NCBI GenBank assembly: GCA_963814975.1
Contig: CAWFFB010000022.1
Span: 1 to 64,000 of the forward strand
DNA length: 64,000 bases
Origin: CAVUXJ01 sp963814975
Lineage (GTDB): Bacteria > Acidobacteriota > Vicinamibacteria > Vicinamibacterales > CAVVIG01
Direction of reading: 5' to 3'
The translations under genes were made by a program, and so were the position numbers. Shown in pieces: positions 55,472-63,590 of the stretch; within the stretch, counting starts at the first letter, position 1, and the number at the start of each line of letters is the position of its first letter. Under the pieces are notes generated by a model. The model had not been told where the DNA came from. It worked only from the letters and a program-made list of their open reading frames with translations, and made no database searches.

Positions 55472-57526
55472 ATGCACCGGATCGAACCCGCGACGCTCAA
55501 GCCCGGCATGTCGCTGGAATCGGTCGTCCCTGCGGTGCCGGCCGCCGATGCCCGGCCGACCGCCGACGCCGAGGCCGGGGCGCTTATCCGGGGCAAGGCT
55601 CTCATCTTCTGGGACTTAAAGATACCAGGCAAGAAGAAGAAGCTCGACGCCATCGACACGGACCAGATCACGCCCGCCTCCGACTGCGTGTCGGAGAGCC
55701 TCGAAACGCTGGATGAGAGGTGGAAGGCCGGGTCGTTCCGCTATCTGATGCCCGACTTCCGGGCGCGCGTCCACCGCGGGGAAACATTTCTCGTTGCCGG
55801 CGATCGCTTTGCGATCGGCTCGTCGCGCGAGATGAGCCCGGCCGGACTCAAAGGCGTGGCCGAAGAAGTCGGCCTCCAACTGGTGATCGTCTGCGGCAAC
55901 AGCATGGGCGACATCTTCCGTCGCAACGCGATCAACCTCGGGCTTCATGTCGTGCAGAGTCCCGACGCGGTCGCGAATGCGCGCGACGGAGACGAGTTCA
56001 GCTTCGATCCCGCGTCGAGGCAGCTCAGAAACACCACGCGTGGTGAAACATACGATCCGCTGCCGCTGCCGCCGAAGGAGGACGAGATCCGCCGCACCGG
56101 CGGCATCATCGGGCTCGGCCACCGCGAGTTCAGGTCGTCGGTCGCCCGCCCGCCGTCGATCGAGTGGCCCGACCCGGATCGTGCCAGGACGATGACCACC
56201 ACCGAACAGATCGTCTGGGCGCACCGCGTCGACAAGGACGCAGGGGTGAAGCCAGGCGCGACCCTGCGGGTCTACGCCGATCTCCTGCCTGCCTCCGACG
56301 GAACCGCGCCGTTTGCCATCCACACGTTCAACCAGATAACGGGCGGCCGGACGATCCTTCCCCGCCAGGCGGCGATCGCGAACGACCACTTCGTCTTCAC
56401 GGGGCGGGAAGACGACGAACGCCAGACGAACATCGGACGCGCATTCGCGCGCCTCCATGGTCTCGAGAAGCCGTACTACGCGACGCCGGGGGACGGTATC
56501 TTCCATTTCTATTTTCCCGAGCAGGGTCTGGTGATGCCGGGACAGTTCATTCCAGGCGCCGACTCGCACAGCCGGGCCTACGGCGCGTACGGCGCCGTCG
56601 GAATGGGCGTCGGATCGACAACGCTGGGGTTCGGGTGGGCGACGGGGTACATCTACTTCACGCTGCCGAGGGCGAGACGCGTCGTGTTCGCGGGCGCCCT
56701 GCAGCCGTGGGTGAGCGGCAAGGACATCGTGCTGGAGCTGCTGCGGCGCTGGGGCGCCCAGCAGTCACAGGGGATGTCGGTGGAGCTCGTGGACGCAAAC
56801 CGTCAGTTGCCGGTAGCGTATCGCAACACGATCGCCAACATGATGGCGGAAGCCGAATCCCTCAACGGCATCTTCGCGCCAGACGAGATGACCTACGCCT
56901 GGTACCGGGCCAAGGGCATCACCGATCTGCCGTACCACCACTTTTCGCCGGGGTCCGATGCGGTGTACGAGATCGACGAGACGATCGCGCTGACGGAGGT
57001 CGTGCCGATGATTGCGAAGCCCTTCAGCCCCGGCAATGCGTTCGCCGCCGAAGAAGTGGCGCGGGAGCGCATGACGTTCGACAAGGCGCTCATCGGATCC
57101 TGCACCAACGGGAGCTACGACGATCTGCTGTCCGCCGCGCTGGTCGTGCGTGCGGCGCGCGCGCGCGGCATCTCGCAAGCGGCGACGGAGTTCGTGGTGT
57201 TTCCGGGTTCTGGCGGCGTGGCCCGGCAGATCGAGCGGCCGGACGCGCGGCTTGGAGGCGAGTCGATTGCCGAGGTGTTCCGCTCGATCGGCGGTCAGAT
57301 CCGCCAATCGTGGTGCGGGCCCTGCTTCGGCCAGGGACCCGACGCGCTCGAGAAGGGCCAGCGGGCGATCACCTCGTTCAACCGCAACTGGCAGAACCGG
57401 ATGGGCGTCGGCGGCGAGGGCTATCTCGCGAGCCCCGCTGTCGTGGCCGCCTCGGCGCTCATCGGCTACATGGCGCCGCCAGACGAGCTCGGCCTGACCT
57501 GGAACGCTGAAGAATTCGGAGTATGA
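55472..57526 (+). CDS. aconitase/IPM-isomerase family protein with swivel domain first
   Basis: A 684-residue single-chain [4Fe-4S] hydro-lyase. Residues about 30-210 are the swivel domain (LeuD-like; GDRFAIGSSREMSPAGL, CGNSMGDIFRRNAINLGL). From about 245 comes the cluster-binding part (LeuC-like) with FNQITGGRTI, GADSHSRAYGAYG, Cys ligands in LIGSCTNGSYDD and SWCGPCFGQGP, and GVGGEGYLASPAVVAAS. The order 4-1-2-3 is that of AcnB, but the AcnB HEAT-like N-terminal domain is absent; AcnA has the opposite order. Substrate could be citrate, homocitrate or isopropylmalate. ATG 55472 is chosen. Confidence 0.87.
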   Translation: MHRIEPATLKPGMSLESVVPAVPAADARPTADAEAGALIRGKALIFWDLKIPGKKKKLDAIDTDQITPASDCVSESLETLDERWKAGSFRYLMPDFRARVHRGETFLVAGDRFAIGSSREMSPAGLKGVAEEVGLQLVIVCGNSMGDIFRRNAINLGLHVVQSPDAVANARDGDEFSFDPASRQLRNTTRGETYDPLPLPPKEDEIRRTGGIIGLGHREFRSSVARPPSIEWPDPDRARTMTTTEQIVWAHRVDKDAGVKPGATLRVYADLLPASDGTAPFAIHTFNQITGGRTILPRQAAIANDHFVFTGREDDERQTNIGRAFARLHGLEKPYYATPGDGIFHFYFPEQGLVMPGQFIPGADSHSRAYGAYGAVGMGVGSTTLGFGWATGYIYFTLPRARRVVFAGALQPWVSGKDIVLELLRRWGAQQSQGMSVELVDANRQLPVAYRNTIANMMAEAESLNGIFAPDEMTYAWYRAKGITDLPYHHFSPGSDAVYEIDETIALTEVVPMIAKPFSPGNAFAAEEVARERMTFDKALIGSCTNGSYDDLLSAALVVRAARARGISQAATEFVVFPGSGGVARQIERPDARLGGESIAEVFRSIGGQIRQSWCGPCFGQGPDALEKGQRAITSFNRNWQNRMGVGGEGYLASPAVVAASALIGYMAPPDELGLTWNAEEFGV

Positions 57527-57529
57527 CCC

Positions 57530-58015
57530 TCAACCCTTCGGTCGTACGTGAAGCGCATCAGCCGCCTGGGCGACGAAGGCTTCGATGTCGGCCGCGGGAC
57601 GTGCTCCGGTGGTCCGAGCGGCCTCGCGCCCACCGGCGAAGACAGCCATGGTTGGAATCGAGCGGATACCAAAACGCTGACCGAGCTCGGGCACGGCGTC
57701 CGTGTTCACCTTGACGACGAGGAAACGTCCCGCCGCACGAGCCGCGACTTTGACGAGCTCTGGCGCCACCATCCGGCAGGGTCCGCACCAGGGCGCCCAG
57801 AAATCGACGACGACGGGAATCGACGCTCGCGACACGAGCCGATCGAAATCGGCCGCCGCGCCGACTTCAATTGGTGCGGCCGGCGGCGCCAGCGCCTGCT
57901 GGCAGCTTCCGCATCGCACGGGATCCCCGAGGCGCTCGTACGGAATGCGATTTTTCTTTCCACAGGACGGACAGGCCACGACGATCCCGCGATCGTCGAG
58001 TTGAATGTCAGCCAT
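57530..58015 (-). CDS. trxC: thioredoxin 2 (zinc-ribbon thioredoxin)
   Basis: A 161-residue cytoplasmic thioredoxin. The N-terminal ribbon has CPSC (about 15-18) and CGSC (about 35-38) for zinc; the thioredoxin domain has the active-site WCGPC in FWAPWCGPCRMVAPEL and the cis-Pro in RSIPTM. Both features define TrxC. It converges on the aconitase-like gene with only three bases between the stops. Confidence 0.94.
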   Translation of the reverse strand: MADIQLDDRGIVVACPSCGKKNRIPYERLGDPVRCGSCQQALAPPAAPIEVGAAADFDRLVSRASIPVVVDFWAPWCGPCRMVAPELVKVAARAAGRFLVVKVNTDAVPELGQRFGIRSIPTMAVFAGGREAARTTGARPAADIEAFVAQAADALHVRPKG

Positions 58016-58190
58016 GAAGCTATTGTATCGCGCTCGTCCTCAACACGGTGTATCGCGCGTCTCCAACACGCTCGCCCCGCCCGAGGTCGTTCGGCAGGTC
58101 GTAGCAGACGATGATAATGAGGGACCGGCGGTGTATTGCGGTCCAACCAATGGCCTCGGCTTGAACGTCGGCCGCGACGAAGAGAAGAGC

Positions 58191-58568
58191 ATGTCCAAGT
58201 CCCAAGAGAAGATCGCCGACAGCATCGGCGTGCACGTCGCCGGGCGGCACATTTTTCTGTGCTGCGACCAAACCAAGCCCAAATGCTGTGACAAGGAGCG
58301 GGGACTAGCCGCGTGGAAGTTCCTCAAGAAGCGTCTCAAGGAGCTTGGCCTCTCGGAGCAGGGCGGTATTCTGCGCACCAAAGCAAATTGCCTGCGCATC
58401 TGCGAAGGCGGTCCGATCGCCTTGGTCTATCCCGAAGGTACCTGGTATGGCGAGTGTGATCCGCCGGCGCTCGAACGGATCATCCAGGAGCACCTGATCG
58501 GCGGACGGATCGTCCAGAAATATCTGATCGAACAGCATGAGCTGAGACCGAAACCGGGCCGTCGGTGA
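58191..58568 (+). CDS. thioredoxin-like [2Fe-2S] ferredoxin
   Basis: A 125-residue protein starting at ATG 58191 (MSKSQEKIADSIGVHV). Cysteines in HIFLCCDQTKPKCCDKE and CLRICEGGPIALVYPEG form the pattern of the (2Fe-2S) thioredoxin-like ferredoxin domain family (as in Shethna-type ferredoxins and NuoE-like domains). Probable small electron carrier; partner not known. A longer open frame begins near 58005 but shows no homology there. It overlaps nothing and lies 4 bases before the next gene. Confidence 0.87.
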   Translation: MSKSQEKIADSIGVHVAGRHIFLCCDQTKPKCCDKERGLAAWKFLKKRLKELGLSEQGGILRTKANCLRICEGGPIALVYPEGTWYGECDPPALERIIQEHLIGGRIVQKYLIEQHELRPKPGRR

Positions 58569-58572
58569 TCTG

Positions 58573-59226
58573 GTGATCGAGCGGATCATCCCCTGCTCGA
58601 CGCACGGCCGGTATCTCGTCGAGCCGGCAGATACTGCAGACCCGGCTCCCCTGCTCGTGGGTTTCCACGGATACGCCGAGGCCGCGGAAACGCAGCTCGA
58701 GCGCCTGCGCGCGATTCACGGTTCGCAGGGCTGGCTCCTCGTCTCGGTGCAAGGCCTGCACCGGTTCTACCGGCGGCGTTCTGGCGACGTCGTCGCGGGC
58801 TGGATGACGCGACAGGATCGTGAACAGGCGATCGCCGACAACCAAGCGTTCATCGCCGCGGTCATCGACGAAGTGGCGCAGCACTGGCACGTCGCCGACT
58901 CCCTGATCTTTGCCGGATTCTCCCAGGGTGTCGCGATGGCCTTTCGCGCGGCCTGTTCGTCTCCGCGGCCAGTCAGCGGCATCATCGCGCTCGGCGGCGA
59001 CGTGCCCCCCGAGCTCGATGGCGCGGCGCTTGCGCGAACGCGAACGGCTCTGCTCGGCCGCGGCCAGCGCGACGAGTGGTATTCAGCCGAATTGTTTGCA
59101 ACAGATGCAGTGCGGCTCCGCGACGCCGGAGTGGATGTGGCGACGGTCGTCCTCGACGGAGGGCACGAGTGGACGCCGGAGTTCACCTCGAAGGCCGGTG
59201 CGTTCCTGAAGCGGCAGGCGCGATGA
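58573..59226 (+). CDS. alpha/beta-hydrolase, phospholipase/carboxylesterase type
   Basis: A 217-residue serine hydrolase. Oxyanion region LLVGFHGYAEAAE, nucleophile in LIFAGFSQGVAMAF (GFSQG), catalytic Asp in the RDEWYSAELF region (GRGQRDEWY) and His in LDGGHEWTPEF. This is the small carboxylesterase/phospholipase group (PF02230-like). Substrate unknown. GTG start at 58573, 4 bases after the ferredoxin stop. Its 3' end overlaps the convergent hydrolase gene by 44 bases. Confidence 0.87.
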   Translation: MIERIIPCSTHGRYLVEPADTADPAPLLVGFHGYAEAAETQLERLRAIHGSQGWLLVSVQGLHRFYRRRSGDVVAGWMTRQDREQAIADNQAFIAAVIDEVAQHWHVADSLIFAGFSQGVAMAFRAACSSPRPVSGIIALGGDVPPELDGAALARTRTALLGRGQRDEWYSAELFATDAVRLRDAGVDVATVVLDGGHEWTPEFTSKAGAFLKRQAR

Positions 59227-59905
59227 CTCGTTCAATCCACTCGACGATCGTTCGCTGCACATCGTCGAACACTACCGTCTGCTCCTCCACGCTTGCGCGC
59301 GCCACCTTGAAAGAATGATCGCCGCCGGCGACGACGTGAAGCGTCGCCGGGGGGGAGAGCAACGTCAATATCGGACCGAGCTCGGCGGGCGTACCGAAGC
59401 TGTCGCGGGCACCCTGCACGAAGAGCATTGGACGGTTGATTCCGGGCAGGTGTGCGGCGCGCAAGTCGGCCGGACGCCCAGAGGGATGAAGCGGATACCC
59501 GAGCAGGACGAGCCCGCTGACAGCCAGATCTTCGTCGACCGCCGCGACCTCGGTCGCCACGCGGCCACCCATCGACTTGCCACCGATGAAGAGAAACCTT
59601 CCGGCGCTCTCCACGTGACGCCTGACGGTGTGCACGGCGCTTCGGTAACACGCATGGAGCACAGGACGGCGATCCGGAAGCCGCCGCCGCTGTTCGGTAT
59701 ATGGAAAGTTGAATGTAATCGCGTCCACGCCGAGCGAGGCGAGCGCCGTCGCGAAACCCGCCATGAACGGGCTGTGCTGCCCGGCGCCCGCGCCGTGGGC
59801 GAGCACGAGCGCCGCGCTGGCTCGCCCTTCGGCCGCACCGTACACAAGGGCGGTCACCGCGCCGCCCGACTCGAGCGGCACGAGCAGTTCAGTCGGAGTC
59901 TGCAC
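59183..59905 (-). CDS. alpha/beta-hydrolase, KANL3/Tex30-like
   Basis: A 240-residue hydrolase. LVLAHGAGAGQHSPFM near the N-terminus, the nucleophile elbow FIGGKSMGGRVAT (GGKSMGG), LLGYPLHPSGRPADLR and the catalytic His in VAGGDHSFKV are typical of the KANL3/Tex30 alpha/beta-hydrolase-like family. Substrate unknown. Its 5' end overlaps the stop of the BON gene by 17 bases, suggesting co-transcription; its 3' end overlaps the convergent esterase gene. Confidence 0.87.
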   Translation of the reverse strand: MQTPTELLVPLESGGAVTALVYGAAEGRASAALVLAHGAGAGQHSPFMAGFATALASLGVDAITFNFPYTEQRRRLPDRRPVLHACYRSAVHTVRRHVESAGRFLFIGGKSMGGRVATEVAAVDEDLAVSGLVLLGYPLHPSGRPADLRAAHLPGINRPMLFVQGARDSFGTPAELGPILTLLSPPATLHVVAGGDHSFKVARASVEEQTVVFDDVQRTIVEWIERVIAPAASGTHRPSR

Positions 59906-60455
59906 GCCCGTAATTCACTTCGGCATCGGTCTTCAGCTTGCTCGTCACCGAAAACGCACTGAACTGATTCGCCAGCGATCGAGCCAGCATCCTGTCGACG
60001 TTGCTGCGAACCACGCCCGTGAGCGTCACGTGGCCCCGCTCGACGACGATGTGAATCGGCGGGTTCCGCATGATCGCGTAGTCCCAGAAGTTCGAGTTGC
60101 CGTAAATCGATCTGGCGATTCGGTTCCGGAGCTCGTCATCCAGCAGGGAGACCGGCAGCACGCCGATCTTGTTGCTAATCTCTCGGACGCCGTCGACCGC
60201 GGCGGCCCGCTTCTCGATTTCACTCCGCTTATAGGGCATGGTCACCCGTCCGTTCAGCGTGACGATGCCGTTCTCAACGCCCACGCTCACGTCGTCAAAT
60301 ACCGTGAACTGTGTGTAGTCGTTGACCGACGCCATCACCTCGTGTGCGATTCGAAAATCCCTGCTTGGAGTGGCCTGCGCTGTCCTGGCCTGCGCGGCGC
60401 CGACCGGCGCCAGCAAGACCAAGGAGGCGACCATCGCCCGCAACCCTCTGCTCAT
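59889..60455 (-). CDS. exported BON-domain protein
   Basis: A 188-residue protein starting at ATG 60455 (MSRGLRAMVASLVLLAPVGA), with a signal peptide ending near AQARTAQA. Two BON domains: about 40-105 (VGVENGIVTLNGRVTMPYKR) and about 110-180 (HIVVERGHVTLTGVVRSNVDR). BON proteins such as OsmY protect the periplasm or bind membranes under stress. A possible promoter with a repeated GGTGACGC element is upstream. Confidence 0.88.
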   Translation of the reverse strand: MSRGLRAMVASLVLLAPVGAAQARTAQATPSRDFRIAHEVMASVNDYTQFTVFDDVSVGVENGIVTLNGRVTMPYKRSEIEKRAAAVDGVREISNKIGVLPVSLLDDELRNRIARSIYGNSNFWDYAIMRNPPIHIVVERGHVTLTGVVRSNVDRMLARSLANQFSAFSVTSKLKTDAEVNYGRADSD

Positions 60456-60549
60456 ACTCCACCTCCGCCATTTCCCGGCATTTCTGATCAGCTTGAGTGG
60501 CAAAGATGATGCCAGCATGAGGGCACACAAATATCTGTAAATGAACGAG

Positions 60550-60592
60550 TTAAGACTTTCGAAGCGTCACCTTTGTCAAAGGAGGCGTCACC
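60550..60592 (-). promoter_or_regulatory. possible promoter of the BON gene with flanking direct repeats
   Basis: Minus-strand TTGACA (60574-60579), an 18-base spacer, then TCTTAA (60550-60555). GGTGACGC occurs twice on the minus strand, at 60585-60592 and 60564-60571, spaced 21 bases apart (two helical turns) on either side of the -35. This could be an operator for a stress regulator. Confidence 0.4.
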
Positions 60593-60618
60593 TGGGGCGG
60601 ACACCTTGGATGGCGTTC

Positions 60619-61758
60619 TCACTGCCCTGCGAATGCCCGGCCGAGGCCATAGGTAATCGCCGCTTCGATAATGCCGACGATGGTCATCTCGGACCCACTG
60701 GCCCACCACGAACGCGTCGTCACCAGCGCCTTTGCCGCACCGACCGCAAAGTGCGCCAGCGTGCTCACCACGAATGAAGCGACGACGGCCGGCATGCCAA
60801 CCGTGAAGAAAAAGGGGATGATCGGAATGAATCCGCCGATTGCGGTCGAGACCGTCGCGGAGAGCGTCGATCGCCAGGGGTTCGGAAAGTTCTCCTCGGA
60901 GAGACCGAGCTCTTCGGAAACCAGCGTGCGGAGAAACTGTGTCGGCTCCTTCTGGATCCGTTCCGCCATCGACCGCGCTTCGTCGGCGGAAAACCCCTTG
61001 AGCTGATAGAAGAGCTCCAGCTCGAGCAGTTCCTCGTTGGGATCCTCGTCGATCTCGGCGCGTTCACGCGACACCTCAGACTCATAGACCTCTCGCTCGG
61101 ACTTCGACGCGAGATAAGCGCCCGCGCCCATCGACAAGGCGCTGGCGAGCGTGCCGGCGAGCCCGGCGGCCAGCACGACGTCGCTGCCGCCGGTGTATCC
61201 GGCCATGCCGGAGACGATACCGAATACGGCGCCCAGGCCGTCGTTCACGCCGTAAATCGCATCTCCTATCCAACCGGTACCGCGAACGTGCCAGCGCTCC
61301 CTGCGGAGAATCGTGTCGAGCGTGGAGCGCGGCGTCGGCAGCACGCCGCCGGCCAGGGTCCTCAGGATCACCGCATGGCTGCGCTCATCAAGCTTCGCTT
61401 CTTCCGCAATGCGACGGTCGTCTGGATCGCTCAAGCGCTCGATGAGCCGCTCGTAATCCGCTTCGGCCTGGTTTTCCTCCTGTTCCAGACGATTGAGCAC
61501 GACGCGTTGATCCGAAATTCGGTCGAACCACGACAATCCGCGCTCGACTTTCGCGCGATCGGGAGGATGCCCGGTGGCGGCCGCGATCCGCTCGGCCCAG
61601 CGCGCAGCGTGGTGTTCCTCCTGAGCGACCAGCCGCATGAGGATGGCTTTTCGTTTCGGGTCGGGCTCCCGATCGGCGAGATGACGGTACGTGGTCGCAG
61701 CCTCGATTTCCCGGCGCCACATTTTCTCGATCGTTGCCAGGCTGCTTTTGTCGATCAT
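60619..61758 (-). CDS. mbfA: membrane-bound ferritin / VIT1-like iron exporter (MbfA type)
   Basis: A 379-residue fusion starting at ATG 61758 (MIDKSSLATIEKMW). Residues 1-150 form a ferritin-like/rubrerythrin domain with iron-binding Glu and His in EIEAATTYRHLAD, QEEHHAARWAE and KLDERSHA. From about 165 follows the CCC1/VIT1 membrane domain with about five helices (GDAIYGVNDGLGAVFGIVSG). This is the architecture of MbfA, which exports iron under iron or peroxide stress. Longer upstream frame lacks homology. It is 11 bases downstream of a ZIP importer-type gene. Confidence 0.9.
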   Translation of the reverse strand: MIDKSSLATIEKMWRREIEAATTYRHLADREPDPKRKAILMRLVAQEEHHAARWAERIAAATGHPPDRAKVERGLSWFDRISDQRVVLNRLEQEENQAEADYERLIERLSDPDDRRIAEEAKLDERSHAVILRTLAGGVLPTPRSTLDTILRRERWHVRGTGWIGDAIYGVNDGLGAVFGIVSGMAGYTGGSDVVLAAGLAGTLASALSMGAGAYLASKSEREVYESEVSRERAEIDEDPNEELLELELFYQLKGFSADEARSMAERIQKEPTQFLRTLVSEELGLSEENFPNPWRSTLSATVSTAIGGFIPIIPFFFTVGMPAVVASFVVSTLAHFAVGAAKALVTTRSWWASGSEMTIVGIIEAAITYGLGRAFAGQ

Positions 61759-61769
61759 GTTGGCGGAAG

Positions 61770-62516
61770 CTAGCCGGTCAGCCGTCCGAACAGCACGACT
61801 GTTCCAATGCCTGCCGCGATCAGCAGGACCTGGCGAGCGGAACCGCGCTCGATCTGGCCGCGGTGGAGATCCGGGATCAGATCGGACATGGCGATGTACA
61901 GCAGGCTCGCTGAGGAGAACGCGAGCACGAAGGGGCGCGCGTTCGGAAGGACGCTGACGCCGGTATAGGCCACCAGGGCGCCGAGGAGTCCCGAGGAGCC
62001 CGAAACGACATTCAAGATCAGCGCGCGCCGCCTGCTGTACCCGGCAGCAAGCAGCACGGCGATGTCGCCGACTTCCTGGGGGATCTCGTGCGCCGCCACC
62101 GCTATGGCGGTGTTGATTCCGAGCGGAACGGAGGTCAGCACCGCGGTGCACACGATCGCGCCGTCGATGAAATTATGGAAGGCGTCGCCAACCAGCACGA
62201 GCGGAGCGGTCGCGCCATGGACATGGCACTCATCGGTATGGCAGTGGCGGAGCAGCACCAACCTCTCGAGCACGAAGAAAGTCAGGATGCCGGCGAGCAG
62301 CGTGCCGAACACGTTGGTGGGCGACAGCGTCTCCAGCGCCTCGGGGAGCAGGGCCAGCAGCGCCACGCCGAGCATCGCGCCGACGGCGTAACTGACGAGC
62401 CACGGCACAATGCGGGTGCGGATGTTGTCGTTGAACAGCAGCAGCGAAGAGGCCACGAGTAGACCGCCCAGGCTGCCGAGGAGGCTCAGCCCAAGGGCGG
62501 TCGCGAGTAACGGCAC
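61770..62516 (-). CDS. ZIP-family metal transporter
   Basis: A 248-residue, about eight-helix protein. Metal-site motifs HNFIDG in helix 4 and HEIPQE in helix 5 are diagnostic of ZIP transporters; a His/Cys-rich loop (RHCHTDECHVHG) between helices 3 and 4 may sense zinc or iron. The start is GTG at 62516. It is in one operon with mbfA, although ZIP proteins normally bring divalent metals into the cytoplasm while MbfA removes iron. Confidence 0.91.
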   Translation of the reverse strand: MPLLATALGLSLLGSLGGLLVASSLLLFNDNIRTRIVPWLVSYAVGAMLGVALLALLPEALETLSPTNVFGTLLAGILTFFVLERLVLLRHCHTDECHVHGATAPLVLVGDAFHNFIDGAIVCTAVLTSVPLGINTAIAVAAHEIPQEVGDIAVLLAAGYSRRRALILNVVSGSSGLLGALVAYTGVSVLPNARPFVLAFSSASLLYIAMSDLIPDLHRGQIERGSARQVLLIAAGIGTVVLFGRLTG

Positions 62517-62528
62517 GCAGACATTCTA

Positions 62529-63590
62529 CTAGCTCGCCATGTATCCCCGCCGCGCGCGCACGCGGTAGGTGCCCTTGCGCACTTCGAGGCGGATGGTATG
62601 CCAGCGGCCGTCCTTCTTTCCGCTCGACGCATATCCCAGGTAGTACTGCTGGTTCAGCTCGTTGGCAATGCTCGCCGTTGCCGGATTGAGGTCTCCCGTG
62701 TCGCGAACGATCTCGGTGCGCCCACCGCTGTCGTCGGTCATATCGCGGAGCGCGACAACGTTCACGCGATCGTCGCTCGCCCCCCAGATGCCGCCGCCTC
62801 CGCTCATCGGCGGCTGCCGTGTCGGCCAGCCGGGCCGGCCGCGTCCGGGCGGAAAAGGCAGTGGCAAGGGAATGCGCGTCGGCGCGCGAGGCTGGCGCCG
62901 GGACGCCGGCTCCGCGTCTCCGTCGATACCTATCGCATATACCAGCGCTTCGCTTTCGCGGACCAGTTGCTTCACCTCCCGAACATCAACCCGGCTCGAC
63001 GTGTCGTTGCCGTCCGAGATGATGAGGAGGGCCTTCTTGCGGTTCTTGCCCTCTTCCGCCAGCGGAATGGCTTCTGCCACAGCGTCGTACATCGCCGTGC
63101 CGCCGTTCGGCACGATGCGCCCGAGCGCGCGCGACAGGAGCGCGCGGTCGGTCGTCCAGCTCTGAAGCAGGAGCGGATCGTTGCTGAACCGGTACAGGAA
63201 TAGTTCGTCGTCGCGGTTGAGGAGATCGTACAGGAACCGGTTGAGCGCGCTCTGGGCGGCCCGAATCTTGTCGCCTGCCATGCTGCCGCTCGTGTCGAGG
63301 ACGATCCCGAGACTGACCGGAACGCGCTCGGCGTTGAAATGCGTCACCGTCTGGAGCTGATCGTCTTCGTAGACCAGAAAATCTTCCTTCTTGAGATCGG
63401 ACACGAATCGGCCGCTCGCGTCGGTCACCGTCGCCGTCACGTTGATCAGCTCGACTCCGCTCTTGAACCGGAACGAATCGCCACCCTGATCGGCGCTCGA
63501 GGTGGGCGGCTGCTGCCCGCGCAACGTGGCGACGGCCAGAAGAATGGCGGCGAGCGCCGCACTCAGTTTCTTAACTTCTAGTGTCGACAT
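62529..63590 (-). CDS. VWA-domain protein, acidobacterial type (TIGR03436-like)
   Basis: A 353-residue protein with an N-terminal signal (LSAALAAILLAVATLRGQ). A Ig-like region carries GVELINVTATVTDASGRFVSDL and FLVYEDDQ, then a VWA domain with MIDAS DTSGSMAGDK, TDRALLSRALGRI and SDGNDTSS. A Pro/Gly-rich insert (about 240-270) precedes the C-terminal QQYYLGY and RARRGY, hallmarks of the VWFA-related acidobacterial domain. Function unknown; probably outer-surface or periplasmic. The start overlaps the previous gene by 20 bases; the ZIP gene is 12 bases downstream. Confidence 0.88.
   Translation of the reverse strand: MSTLEVKKLSAALAAILLAVATLRGQQPPTSSADQGGDSFRFKSGVELINVTATVTDASGRFVSDLKKEDFLVYEDDQLQTVTHFNAERVPVSLGIVLDTSGSMAGDKIRAAQSALNRFLYDLLNRDDELFLYRFSNDPLLLQSWTTDRALLSRALGRIVPNGGTAMYDAVAEAIPLAEEGKNRKKALLIISDGNDTSSRVDVREVKQLVRESEALVYAIGIDGDAEPASRRQPRAPTRIPLPLPFPPGRGRPGWPTRQPPMSGGGGIWGASDDRVNVVALRDMTDDSGGRTEIVRDTGDLNPATASIANELNQQYYLGYASSGKKDGRWHTIRLEVRKGTYRVRARRGYMAS

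Noticed and set aside
60619..62151. 510-residue version of the MbfA-like protein
   Set aside because: The first 130 residues are an out-of-frame reading of the ZIP gene; the ferritin-like domain starts at the ATG at 61758.
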